The notes under the pieces were generated by a model, which saw only the letters and a program-made list of their open reading frames with translations, made no database searches and was not told where the DNA came from. From Lutibacter citreus (lineage in GTDB: Bacteria > Bacteroidota > Bacteroidia > Flavobacteriales > Flavobacteriaceae): DNA of 64,000 nt. The stretch's first letter is position 1; each line of letters opens with the position of its first letter. Below are positions 44,851-53,619 of the stretch, one piece after another. Where the stretch lies: NCBI RefSeq assembly GCF_003260195.1, contig NZ_QEIH01000004.1, forward strand, positions 248,001 through 312,000, written 5' to 3'. The position numbers and the translations under genes are program-made.

Positions 44851-46380
44851 TTAGTTTAAAATTGTAGGTATTTCTCCATTAAATTCAAGTTTTACTACAT
44901 ATGCAAAATCATCCTTTGATATATTCTTTGGGAAATTGAAAAATAACCCATCTTTATTTTGTTTCCATTTAAGTTCCTCACTTGTAGAAAGAAACGTTAT
45001 ACTTTTAACATTATTCATTTCTAAATTTACTAATGAAGTAACAATTGCTTTTTCTGGCCACCCCAAAAAAGTAACATATAATGTTTTGTTGTCTTTGCTT
45101 TTTGTGAAACGAATATCTTTTGAAGTATATTCAACCACATCTCCATGCATTTTTTCATTTGGATTGGCAGGTCCCTCTCCATAAATTTCCCAAGGACGTG
45201 TTGCATACACCGCTTCACCATTAATCTTCAACCATTTCCCAATATCACGAATACTATTTTGAGCTAACTTAGGAATTGAACCATCAGCTTTTGGACCAAT
45301 ACACAACATTAAAACACCGTTTTTACTAATAATATCCATCAGCATATCAATTGTTTGATTTGGAGAGCGGTATTCCTCCCCGGGTCCAAAGTTCCACCAT
45401 TTTAAGCCTAGAGATGTGTCATTTTGCCAAGGATACTTTTCTATACCTTTCATACCTCCACGTTCCAAATCTAAAACCGCTGATCCATCAGGTAATTTAC
45501 CTCTATTTTTATAATTTACTACCACATTAGGTGATGGAAATTGTTCTTGATTCCAATCTAAAGCTTTGTTATAGTAAAAGCTCAGAAAATCTTTTCGTTT
45601 TTGGTTATATAACTTATTGTTCCAGCCCCAATCAAAATAATATAAATCCGGTTGATATTTATCCGCAAGTTCGGTAGTGAGACTCCACCATCTATTTACT
45701 GCGGCAGAATCAATACTACCAGTTCCATAAAGCCATTTTTGCTGTTCATTATTATTTTTAAATCCATTATAATGCTTATGTTCAAAAAAAGATCCATTCC
45801 AGGCTGAATGATTGGAAACACCAAAGTACATTCCTCTATCTTTTACTGCCTTTTTCATTTCAGCCGTAAAGTCACGTTTTGGTCCCATTTTTACCGATGT
45901 ATAAGGAGTATTATCTGAATCCCATAAACAATATGAGTCATGATGCATGGCCATAAATGTGAAGAACTTTCCGCCTCCATCATAAAAGATTTGAGCCCAT
46001 TCGTCAGCGTTAAATTTATTAGCCGTAAATTTTGGTATAAAATCATGGTATTCAAATTCTCGAGGGTCCCCATAAATTTTTCTATGGTTTTCCGCTACTT
46101 CTAATCCGTACTTAGAAAAACCTAATCCTTTCTCCTTTCCACTTCCATCATCTACAGAATACATATGGCGACCATACCATTCCCCTTTAAATGCAGGAAC
46201 GGAATAGAGTCCCCAACAAGCCCAATAACCAATTTTCGCGTCCTGATACCATTCTGGATATTGATAATTTACCAAGGAAGAATCAATTGGAGTAAATTTC
46301 TGAGTAGAAACCGATGTTCGCTTTTTATTGTTACATGATAACAAACAAACAAGTATTATAAGTGCTATATATTTTTTCAT
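44851..46380 (-). CDS. GH29 alpha-L-fucosidase/galactosidase lipoprotein (third; tandem paralogue)
   Basis: 509 residues, lipobox Cys16 (LLSC). GH29 signatures: IGYWACWGLYSVPAFKGEWYGRHMY near residues 50-74, MAMHHDSYCLWDS, MGPKRDFTAEM, SNHSAWNGSFF, and nucleophile Asp250 in DLYYFDWGW. SKNGVLMLCIGPKADG closes the barrel. It is a close paralogue of the next gene upstream (46380-47942), with which it shares gene length, motifs and C-terminal GEIPTILN/DEIPNLIN ending. Its ATG overlaps the paralogue's stop by one base (TAATG), so they are translationally coupled. Confidence 0.93.
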   Translation of the reverse strand: MKKYIALIILVCLLSCNNKKRTSVSTQKFTPIDSSLVNYQYPEWYQDAKIGYWACWGLYSVPAFKGEWYGRHMYSVDDGSGKEKGLGFSKYGLEVAENHRKIYGDPREFEYHDFIPKFTANKFNADEWAQIFYDGGGKFFTFMAMHHDSYCLWDSDNTPYTSVKMGPKRDFTAEMKKAVKDRGMYFGVSNHSAWNGSFFEHKHYNGFKNNNEQQKWLYGTGSIDSAAVNRWWSLTTELADKYQPDLYYFDWGWNNKLYNQKRKDFLSFYYNKALDWNQEQFPSPNVVVNYKNRGKLPDGSAVLDLERGGMKGIEKYPWQNDTSLGLKWWNFGPGEEYRSPNQTIDMLMDIISKNGVLMLCIGPKADGSIPKLAQNSIRDIGKWLKINGEAVYATRPWEIYGEGPANPNEKMHGDVVEYTSKDIRFTKSKDNKTLYVTFLGWPEKAIVTSLVNLEMNNVKSITFLSTSEELKWKQNKDGLFFNFPKNISKDDFAYVVKLEFNGEIPTILN

Positions 46381-47942
46381 TATAAATATTGGTTAATTAA
46401 ATTTGGAATTTCATCTTTAAACTGGAACTTAAAAGAATAAGCGTATTCAACTTGTGAAATATTTTTAGGTAGTTGAATATGCAATCCGGTTTCATTTTGA
46501 TTCCATTTCACTTTTTGCCCATTCATTATTAGAGTAACAGATTTTAAATTACTTAAATCAACAGTTTCCGTTTTTAAACTTGGAATAACTGCCATTTCTG
46601 GATAGCCTAAAAATGTGGTATACAATATTTTATTGTCTTTACTTCTGGTAAAACGAATGTCTTCTGAAGTATACTCAACCTGATCTCCGTGCATTTTTTC
46701 ATTGGGTACAGTTGGACCTTCACCGTAAATTTCCCAAGGACGCGTGGCATAAACGGCTTCACCATTTACTTTTAACCATTTACCAATTTCTTTAATAGGA
46801 ATTTTAGCTTCGTCTGGAATTGTTCCATCTGCCTTTGGTCCAATATTTAATAGCAATACTCCATTTTTTGAAATAATATCCATTAACATATCCACAACTT
46901 GATTTGCTGACCTATACTCTTCATCTGGTGCATAACTCCAACTATGTAAACCTAAAGATGTATCGTTTTGCCAAAGTAGAGTTTCTTTTTCTTTCATTCC
47001 TCCACGTTCTAAATCTAACACTGCAGAACCAACTGGTAAACGATCTCTTCCTTTATAATTTACAGCTACATTTGGATTAGGAAATTTCCCCTTACCACTT
47101 TCAATAGATGCGTTGTAATAATTTACCAAAAAATCTTTTCGCTGTTTTTCTTCAAAAGGTTTCATATTCCAACCCCAATCAAAATAATATAAATCTGGTT
47201 TGTACTTGTCTGCCAATTCAATGGTAGTTTTCCACCAACGACTAATAGCTAAAGAATCTACTTTTCCAGTTCCGTATAAAGCCTGATTTTCTTTTTGTAG
47301 ACCATCAAAACCATTACGGTGATTGTATTGAAAAAAAGCGCCATTCCAAGCAGAATGATTCGATAAACCAAAACGCAATCCTCGAGCTTTTACAGCTTTT
47401 TGCATTTCCGCAGTAAAATCTCTTTTTGGCCCCATATTTACAGAATTAAAAGGCTGCGTTTTAGAATCCCACATACAAAAATTGTCATGATGCATTGCCA
47501 TAAACATAAAGAACTTAGCTCCACCCTCTACAAATAAATCTGCCCATTCATCAGCATTCCATTTTTCTGCTTTAAACATTGGAATAAAATCTTTATAACC
47601 AAATTTAGAAGGGTCACCAAATTTTTCTTTATGATATTTTGCTGTTTTTAAGCCTCTTCTATCAAAAGTTTCACTTTCCTCTTTTCCTGAACCATCATCT
47701 ACATTATACATCCATCTTCCATACCATTCTGCTGCGTGATCACCTGCATATGCAGGAACCGAATAAACTCCCCAAGTTGCCCAATAACCTATTTTAGCAT
47801 CTTTATACCATTCGGGTATTTGATATTGAACTAATGACGAATCTGCAGTTGTAAAGTATTGCTTTTTTTCTACTTTTTTAGAAGTACAAGAAGCTAAACT
47901 TCCAAAAACAATTACAATTAATAAGGTTTTAACTAGTTTCAT
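46380..47942 (-). CDS. GH29 alpha-L-fucosidase/galactosidase lipoprotein (fourth; tandem paralogue)
   Basis: 520 residues, lipobox Cys19 (LASC). Motifs: IGYWATWGVYSVPAYAGDHAAEWYGRWMY (a 4-5 residue longer loop than the paralogue), MAMHHDNFCMWDS, MGPKRDFTAEMQKAVKARG, SNHSAWNGAFF, and nucleophile Asp255 in DLYYFDWGWNMK. Both tandem enzymes have YYFDWGW instead of the LWFD of the plus-strand GH29s and form a separate subgroup. The loop difference near the active-site entrance suggests the two split their substrates. It is 8 bases downstream of the interrupted sulfatase. Confidence 0.93.
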   Translation of the reverse strand: MKLVKTLLIVIVFGSLASCTSKKVEKKQYFTTADSSLVQYQIPEWYKDAKIGYWATWGVYSVPAYAGDHAAEWYGRWMYNVDDGSGKEESETFDRRGLKTAKYHKEKFGDPSKFGYKDFIPMFKAEKWNADEWADLFVEGGAKFFMFMAMHHDNFCMWDSKTQPFNSVNMGPKRDFTAEMQKAVKARGLRFGLSNHSAWNGAFFQYNHRNGFDGLQKENQALYGTGKVDSLAISRWWKTTIELADKYKPDLYYFDWGWNMKPFEEKQRKDFLVNYYNASIESGKGKFPNPNVAVNYKGRDRLPVGSAVLDLERGGMKEKETLLWQNDTSLGLHSWSYAPDEEYRSANQVVDMLMDIISKNGVLLLNIGPKADGTIPDEAKIPIKEIGKWLKVNGEAVYATRPWEIYGEGPTVPNEKMHGDQVEYTSEDIRFTRSKDNKILYTTFLGYPEMAVIPSLKTETVDLSNLKSVTLIMNGQKVKWNQNETGLHIQLPKNISQVEYAYSFKFQFKDEIPNLINQYL

Positions 47943-47950
47943 TTATTTTA

Positions 47951-48442
47951 TTATTTCACTTCTAATGAAGTTGTTCTAGGTCTAATTTTTTCTTGAATTC
48001 TCCATATTTCAATATAAGAACTACCTAAACTCTCACAGTAGTTTTCTGTTTCTAAAACAATTGAATTCCAAGAATTGTATAATTTTTTTATTTCTGAAGT
48101 TAAACTAGCATACTTTCTCCCTGATTCTACAATTCCAAAATAAGACATTGGTACCTTCTCCATTCCTAAAGTAGTTTTCATTTTTACTTTTTGTGTCTTC
48201 AAGGCTTCAACTATTTTCAACCCAATAGTTTTTCTTTCTGCCATCAAGTTCTTATAGATTTTATTTTCTGAAAGTGTTTTAAGAAAAATGTGTTGCTCTT
48301 TTGTATAATAAGGTTGGTAGTATTCGTGTGATTTTAAAGAAGTATATACATCTGTTTTATCAATCCAATTTCGATAAACGACATCTAAAGAATCTACTAA
48401 ATTCGGATATTTATGAACCAAGTTTTTAGCCTCCGTACCATC
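47951..48442 (-). pseudogene. C-terminal portion of the interrupted sulfatase (separated by in-frame TGA)
   Basis: In frame with the upstream sulfatase: after the TGA at 48443-48445 the frame continues D-G-T-E-A-K-N-L-V-H-K-Y-P-N-L and stays open for 163 residues to the stop at 47951. The DGTEAKNLVHKYP segment is the normal post-LYNLK sequence of S1 sulfatases. The rest is a helical extension (ILE/Lys-rich, YTSLKSHEYYQPYYTKEQH near its start; YGIVES-like middle) longer than usual. If translated separately it would need the TTG at 48421 and would lack a signal peptide, so independent function is unlikely. Confidence 0.75.
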
Positions 48443-49903
48443 TCATTTTAAATTGTACAACTCCCAAGGATAATCCTCCAAATGTAAAATTGCTCCATCT
48501 CCACCTTCCGAAACAATTTTCCAGTCGTTTGCTATTAACATTCTACTTCCTTGAAAATACCCTTTAAAATTTTCACGAGTAACTGTTTCATTATTAAATA
48601 CTGGAACTAAGCTTTTACCTGGTAATGGTCTAACTTTCCAAGAGGTTTTTAATTTTCCTTCTGCAGGAACACTCCATGTTTCCCCTTCTGGATAGGTTGC
48701 ATTTGCCAATTCTAAAAAAGTTGGCATTAAATCTGTCAAATTTCCTTTCTGTCTTGTTATTGAACCTTTCTTAAATTTTGCTTTTGGCCAACTCACAATA
48801 AACTGGGTTACTTGACCACCGTTAAAAGTTGAACGTTTATAATTTTTAAAAGGAGTGTTTGAGGCATTCGCCCATTCAATACCCAATTTTGCTTGAGAGT
48901 TTTTTAATCCAGGTTTATTATTTGGGTTAACACCATCCCACATATGTCCTTCTGCATTCCCTCCATTGTCTGATAGAAAAATAATTAGTGTGTTTTCTTT
49001 TTTACCAGTCTCTTCTAACTTCGCTATTAATTTCCCAATATTTTGATCCATTCTATCAACCATAGCAGCATACGTTGCCATTGTTAAATCGGCTATATCT
49101 TTATTTTCATAATCTTCCCAAGCAGGTATTTTATCATCACGTTCAGTTAACTCCCAATTAGGCTCAACAATTCCCATTTTTTGTTGACGTTGAAATCTTT
49201 CTTCTCTAATTTTATCCCAACCTTTTAAATACTTGCCTTTATATTTTGCAATATCTTCTGGCCAAGCTTGTAAAGGATAATGAGGTGCATTATAAGCTAC
49301 ATACAAGAAAAAAGGTTCCCTTTTATTTTTTTGTTGATCTAAATAATTAAGAGCCATATTTGTAAAAGTATCTGTAGTGTAAAAATTTTCTTTATTTTCA
49401 GGAATGAATGGATCTAATCTTTTATTATCTTCCCAATATGGTTGATTCTTTTTAGGATTGAAATAATTAAATGCTCCTTTAGTAATTCCAAAGAATTTAT
49501 CAAAACCTCTTTTAACTGGGTTTTCTTTTCCGTGCCATTTCCCTGCCATTAAGGTTTTATAACCAGCCTTATTTAACATTTCAGCAATGGTAACTCCATT
49601 TTCCATTTGAGCTGGCGGACCAACACAACCAGTTTCAATTGGATATAAACCTGTTAATAAGGATGCTCTTGAAGGTGCACATTTAGAACCGTTTATAAAA
49701 TGTGTAAATCGTAATCCTTCCTCCGCTAACTTATCAATATTTGGAGTTTCAATTTCCCCTCCATAACAACCAATATCTGAATAGCCTAAATCATCAGCAA
49801 AAATTATTACAATGTTTGGTTTTGATTCTTGTGCTTTAAGAATTTGAATTGAAAATACAATCAACAGTATAAAACATCTAGATATAAACTTACCAATTAT
49901 CAT
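48443..49903 (-). CDS. Family S1 sulfatase, truncated by an in-frame TGA
   Basis: 486 residues from the ATG at 49903; the upstream in-frame TTG at 49921 would leave little leader after the promoter-like box at 49932. Sec signal peptide (IQILKAQ). Formylglycine Cys75 in KCAPSRASLLTGLYP, FADDLGYSDIGCYGG, AGKWHGKENP, VAYNAPHYPLQAWP and FLSDNGGNAEGHMWDGVNP are intact, so the catalytic core is complete. It stops at TGA (48445-48443) straight after DYPWELYNLK, where relatives continue with R-D-G/P-T-E; a CGA (Arg) to TGA change explains it. The C-terminal subdomain is therefore lost unless read through or the base is a sequencing error. Confidence 0.85.
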   Translation of the reverse strand: MIIGKFISRCFILLIVFSIQILKAQESKPNIVIIFADDLGYSDIGCYGGEIETPNIDKLAEEGLRFTHFINGSKCAPSRASLLTGLYPIETGCVGPPAQMENGVTIAEMLNKAGYKTLMAGKWHGKENPVKRGFDKFFGITKGAFNYFNPKKNQPYWEDNKRLDPFIPENKENFYTTDTFTNMALNYLDQQKNKREPFFLYVAYNAPHYPLQAWPEDIAKYKGKYLKGWDKIREERFQRQQKMGIVEPNWELTERDDKIPAWEDYENKDIADLTMATYAAMVDRMDQNIGKLIAKLEETGKKENTLIIFLSDNGGNAEGHMWDGVNPNNKPGLKNSQAKLGIEWANASNTPFKNYKRSTFNGGQVTQFIVSWPKAKFKKGSITRQKGNLTDLMPTFLELANATYPEGETWSVPAEGKLKTSWKVRPLPGKSLVPVFNNETVTRENFKGYFQGSRMLIANDWKIVSEGGDGAILHLEDYPWELYNLK

Positions 49904-49931
49904 ATTTGTTATTTTGATCAATTCCTATTAT

Positions 49932-49939
49932 CAAATATA
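49932..49939 (-). promoter_or_regulatory. Possible -7 box (TATATTTG on minus strand) for the interrupted sulfatase operon
   Basis: Reads TATATTTG on the minus strand, 28 bases upstream of the ATG at 49903, after the 50036 terminator. No TTG partner at the usual distance, so modest support. Confidence 0.35.
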
Positions 49940-50035
49940 AAGTATATGATACGCATACTATAGAACATATGATTTTGAATATAGATTGTATGACCTAAAT
50001 GAATGTATATATAGAAATTAAATAGTTCTACAAAA

Positions 50036-50070
50036 AGAAAAATCCTTAGAGAAAACTCTAAGGATTTTTT
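50036..50070 (-). terminator. Terminator after the GH117-to-S1_19 operon
   Basis: Arms 50038-50051 and 50056-50069 (core TCCTTAGAG/CTCTAAGGA) around a 4-base A loop; A-rich on one side and T-rich on the other, so it works for minus-strand transcripts from 50171 and would also stop plus-strand ones. Confidence 0.88.
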
Positions 50071-50170
50071 AACATTGCATAAAATTCAATATAATATTTT
50101 GACCTATCACAAGTTAAACCCCATTGAATATTTTTATTCAAATTATCTGTTTAGCTTCAAATCTAACCTG

Positions 50171-51610
50171 CTAATTCTTAGGAAACATCTTTTTAAACTC
50201 AGGCTTGTAGCCTTCTTTTTTTGCACCATCAGGAATCATATTTTCAAAGAAAGCATCACGTGATCTATAGTATTCTGAATATACAGGATTACGCATTTCT
50301 ACATTATTAGCATCCCATTTCCCCCATAACTTTAGCATCTTAGTAGCTAACTCCGGATTCTTATCCAAAATATCATTTTGTTCTTCTATATCTTTCTCTA
50401 AATTAAAAAGTTCAGGGTTTGATTTCCCTTTCTGTATATACTTATAACCTCCGGATATAATAGATTTTGTACTCAAAAAACGCCAATAAAGAGCGTCGTG
50501 TGGAGCATCAGAACGTTTTCCATTTAAATACGGAATTAAATTAACACCTTCCATTTTATTACCAGAAGTAGCATTACCACCAGCAACTTCAACAGCAGTA
50601 CGACTAATATCTAATGATATAACAGGTTGATTATAGACCTGTCCGGATTCAATTTTCGCTGGCCAAGAAGCGATAAAAGGAACATGTACACCTCCTTCAT
50701 AATAGTCCGTTTTTCCACCTCTAAAAGGTGCGTTTGAAGAACCATTTCCTTTATTTGGGCTGTGCTTACTAGGAACTGGCCCTCCATTATCACTAAGAAA
50801 GAAAATCAAGGTGTTCTCACGTAAATCATGATTCTCTAAGGCACTAACAACATTACCAATTCCTCGATCCATCACATCTACCATAGCCGCATAAACACGA
50901 CGTTTTTTATTCTTAATATGTGCATAACGTGCAATATCTTCTTTGGGTGCTTGTAGCGGTTGATGAGGTGCATTGTACGAAAGAAATAGAAAAAAAGATT
51001 TCTCCTTATTATCTTCTACAAATTTAACAGCATCGTTACTTAATGCTGTTGTCAAGTACCCTTCAAAATTTGCCACCTGCTTATTCCGTACTAACCCTTG
51101 GTTATAACCTGTCTCAATTGGTTTAGTTACATCTATTTTATAGTAGTCGTGACCTCCATTTAAGAAGCCGTAGAAATAATCAAAACCTCGATTATTAGGA
51201 TTATAAGGCGATGCTGACCCCAAATGCCATTTCCCAATGATTCCAGTAGTGTAACCAACTTCCTGAAGTCGTTTTGGAAAAAGCTTCTCATTAACGTCTA
51301 TACCAACAATAGGGTTGGCTGAATCAGACGGAGGATTATGTTCAAATCCAAATCTGTGTTGATAACGACCTGCCAACAAACCTGCTCGACTAGGAGCACA
51401 AAAAGGGTGTGTTATATAACCATTCTTAAAAACAACACCAGAAGCAGCCAACTTATCAATGTTAGGCGTATTAATATCTTTAGCACCAGTAAAGCCTACA
51501 TCGGCAAACCCCATATCATCTGCCATAATAACAATGATATTCGGCGATTTAGTTTGGGCAAACAAGTTAACAAAACTACCCAGTAACAATATACATATCA
51601 GTTTTCTCAT
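50171..51610 (-). CDS. Family S1 sulfatase (S1_19-like)
   Basis: 479 residues, Sec signal peptide (VNLFAQ). Formylglycine Cys71 in [21 protein letters not shown], a block very characteristic of family S1_19 as I recall it; [46 protein letters not shown] and [23 protein letters not shown] are intact. Characterised S1_19 members desulfate carrageenan-type galactans, which again points to red-algal substrate. C-terminal tail (residues about 440-479) is enriched in Lys. Last gene of the operon from 62811; 5 bases after the small secreted protein. Confidence 0.9.
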   Translation of the reverse strand: MRKLICILLLGSFVNLFAQTKSPNIIVIMADDMGFADVGFTGAKDINTPNIDKLAASGVVFKNGYITHPFCAPSRAGLLAGRYQHRFGFEHNPPSDSANPIVGIDVNEKLFPKRLQEVGYTTGIIGKWHLGSASPYNPNNRGFDYFYGFLNGGHDYYKIDVTKPIETGYNQGLVRNKQVANFEGYLTTALSNDAVKFVEDNKEKSFFLFLSYNAPHQPLQAPKEDIARYAHIKNKKRRVYAAMVDVMDRGIGNVVSALENHDLRENTLIFFLSDNGGPVPSKHSPNKGNGSSNAPFRGGKTDYYEGGVHVPFIASWPAKIESGQVYNQPVISLDISRTAVEVAGGNATSGNKMEGVNLIPYLNGKRSDAPHDALYWRFLSTKSIISGGYKYIQKGKSNPELFNLEKDIEEQNDILDKNPELATKMLKLWGKWDANNVEMRNPVYSEYYRSRDAFFENMIPDGAKKEGYKPEFKKMFPKN

Positions 51611-51615
51611 AATTT

Positions 51616-51816
51616 TTATCGTTTATTTATATTTGCTGTCTCTTTGGTATAAATTCCTTTTACAAATAATGTATCTCCAACAGCCCAATTTCCTATATTA
51701 TCTTTGTGCTTTGGGTTTTCAAAATTATTAACATTATTAATTGTAACCTCTTGAGCATTAATTTCTATAAAAGAGACAAATGCAAGCAATACCAATACTA
51801 TCTTTTTTAATCTCAT
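51616..51816 (-). CDS. Small secreted protein of unknown function (66 aa)
   Basis: A clear signal peptide ([10 protein letters not shown] ... SFIEINAQ) leaves about 44 residues: [15 protein letters not shown], then [12 protein letters not shown] and the end KETANINKR. The start overlaps the upstream sulfatase stop by 4 bases (ATGA) and the stop is 5 bases before the next sulfatase, so it is embedded in the operon. I do not recognise a family. It could be a genuine small periplasmic/surface protein or the N-terminal stub of a larger exported protein truncated by deletion; the intact operon spacing favours expression. Confidence 0.55.
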   Translation of the reverse strand: MRLKKIVLVLLAFVSFIEINAQEVTINNVNNFENPKHKDNIGNWAVGDTLFVKGIYTKETANINKR

Positions 51817-53615
51817 ATTTTTTTATTTTCGATATATGACACGTACGTATAATACACTCCGTATTTATCTTTCCCCTCAATAAAATCTGTAACTAAAAAT
51901 GTTTTTCCCTTCTCCAAAAACACATCAAAAACAACTTCTTCATCTTTCTTGGAAATTGACTTTTCGAATATTTGATTAGCAATACTAATTCTCACTTTTT
52001 CTGGTGAAATGGATTTATAAGTAAACCAGTCTTTCGGATTCACTGCTGGAACACCTAAAATTGGTCCAGCACATTCTTTTGGCCATCTTCTACAAGAAAT
52101 ACGATATTTCCCGTCTTTTTCAATATTTAAAGCATGTGTGTTATTTTGATTTTTTAAACCCTCTGCTACTTGCTCACTTTTCCATATAGGTATATCATCT
52201 CCTATGGCATGCTGTATGTTAACAGCAATTTCATTTTGGGCAGGATTACCAACTATAAATGAGGGAAACTGATTATATTCATCATTCTTTTTCGTGATTT
52301 TCAAGAATGTTTCATTGTCTTTTAATAACCTAGCAACAACTTCAGGGTAATTTGAAGCCAGATTGTTTTGTTGCGTTTTATCTTTTTCAATATCATATAA
52401 TTTATCGCCATTTATCAATCGCCATTTCCCGTTAACAATACAAGATATTTCAACATCTGTTGGAGGTCTCCAATCTTGATTGTTATGTACAAATATGCTA
52501 CGCTCGATTAATTCACCATGTTTCTTTTTAAAAAGCTTAGATAAATCGACACCATCTAACTTATTGTCATCTGGAATATTTAGATTACACAAACTCGCTA
52601 GCGTTGGGATTAAATCAACATGAGCAGTTGCTTCATTGATATCTTTTCCTCCATAAATTTCACCATCTTTCCAACGGATAAAAAACGGAACGCGATGACC
52701 TCCCTCAATTCTAGACCCTTTTCGTCCTTGAAAGCCCATATTATAACCTAGTTTTCCATCTCCACTATAACCATGATGTGTACCATTATCGGTCATGAAA
52801 ATTAAAATGGTGTTATCTGCTAATTTATTTTTCTTTAAGTAGGTTTCAAGCTCTCCAAAATTCTCATCGATATTTGCAATCATGCCATAAAACTTTGCAT
52901 TTAATATTTCAATGCCTTCCTTTTCTTTATATGGCGCTACATATTTATCTTCTACATAGTGTGGTCCATGAGGTGCGTTTGTTGGTAAATAAATAAAAAA
53001 TGGTTCGTCATCATTCTTAACATCATCAATAAATTTCATAGCTTCTTCAAACCAAATATCTGTACAATAACCTTTAAATTGTTTTGGTTCATTATTCACA
53101 TAATATATATCGTTGAAGTAATTATTACCCCAATAATCTGATAATTCACCAACACCACCGGCTTTATGATGAACAGCTATGTCAAAACCACTATCGGTTG
53201 GACGAACAGGATAATTATCACCTAAATGCCATTTACCAAACATACCCGTATTATAACCGCCTTGTTTAAATAAATCTGCCATTGTTGGCCCTCCAGATAG
53301 AGCATCTCTTCCTTTATAAGTTGCCCATGCGCCATTATTTATAGGGTAACGTCCAGTAATTATTGCACTACGCGTTGGAGTACAAACTGGACTCACATGA
53401 AAATCTGTAAATCGAACAGATTGTTTATAAAATTTATCTATATGCGGTGTTTTTAGCCAAGGATTACCATGACAACCTAAATCACCAATCCCTTGGTCAT
53501 CAGTTAAAACAATTATTACGTTTGGAGGTTTTATCTCTGTTGATTTTTTCTGAGAAAAACCATTTATACAACTACCAATTAAAATACAGACAATTAATAC
53601 TTTGTTAAGTTTCAT
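51813..53615 (-). CDS. Family S1 sulfatase with extra C-terminal domain (CTPTR signature)
   Basis: 600 residues, longer than the 460-560 of its neighbours. Sec signal peptide (INGFSQ). Formylglycine Cys78 in VCTPTRSAIITGRYPINNG; LTDDQGIGDLGCHGNPWLKTPHID, GKWHLGDNYPVRPTDSGFD, PTNAPHGPHYVEDKYV and FMTDNGTHHGYSG present. The catalytic domain and usual tail end near residue 430 (KLYDIEKDKTQQNNLASNYPE). Residues about 450-600 are an added beta-rich domain (HALNIEKDGKYRISCRRWP, EEVVFDVFLEKGKTFLVTDFIEG), resembling a carbohydrate-binding-like sandwich found on some arylsulfatases. Four bases after the 829-residue enzyme gene. Confidence 0.9.
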   Translation of the reverse strand: MKLNKVLIVCILIGSCINGFSQKKSTEIKPPNVIIVLTDDQGIGDLGCHGNPWLKTPHIDKFYKQSVRFTDFHVSPVCTPTRSAIITGRYPINNGAWATYKGRDALSGGPTMADLFKQGGYNTGMFGKWHLGDNYPVRPTDSGFDIAVHHKAGGVGELSDYWGNNYFNDIYYVNNEPKQFKGYCTDIWFEEAMKFIDDVKNDDEPFFIYLPTNAPHGPHYVEDKYVAPYKEKEGIEILNAKFYGMIANIDENFGELETYLKKNKLADNTILIFMTDNGTHHGYSGDGKLGYNMGFQGRKGSRIEGGHRVPFFIRWKDGEIYGGKDINEATAHVDLIPTLASLCNLNIPDDNKLDGVDLSKLFKKKHGELIERSIFVHNNQDWRPPTDVEISCIVNGKWRLINGDKLYDIEKDKTQQNNLASNYPEVVARLLKDNETFLKITKKNDEYNQFPSFIVGNPAQNEIAVNIQHAIGDDIPIWKSEQVAEGLKNQNNTHALNIEKDGKYRISCRRWPKECAGPILGVPAVNPKDWFTYKSISPEKVRISIANQIFEKSISKKDEEVVFDVFLEKGKTFLVTDFIEGKDKYGVYYTYVSYIENKKI

Positions 53616-53619
53616 ATTA

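Noticed and set aside
45030..45221. Minus-strand open frame inside GH29
   Set aside because: Overlaps the well-supported GH29 frame completely and has no recognisable protein features.
48443..48445. Selenocysteine or programmed recoding at the in-frame TGA
   Set aside because: The residue in relatives is Arg, not Cys/Sec, and no SECIS-like hairpin is evident just downstream; nonsense mutation or sequencing error is simpler.
49904..49921. TTG start at 49921 for the interrupted sulfatase
   Set aside because: The ATG at 49903 gives a better signal peptide and a sensible leader after the -7-like box.
49960..50020. Third copy of the ACATATG ... GACCT motif
   Set aside because: An ACATATG is present at about 49973 with GACCT 20 bases later, but the spacing and orientation relative to the minus-strand gene do not match copies A and B.
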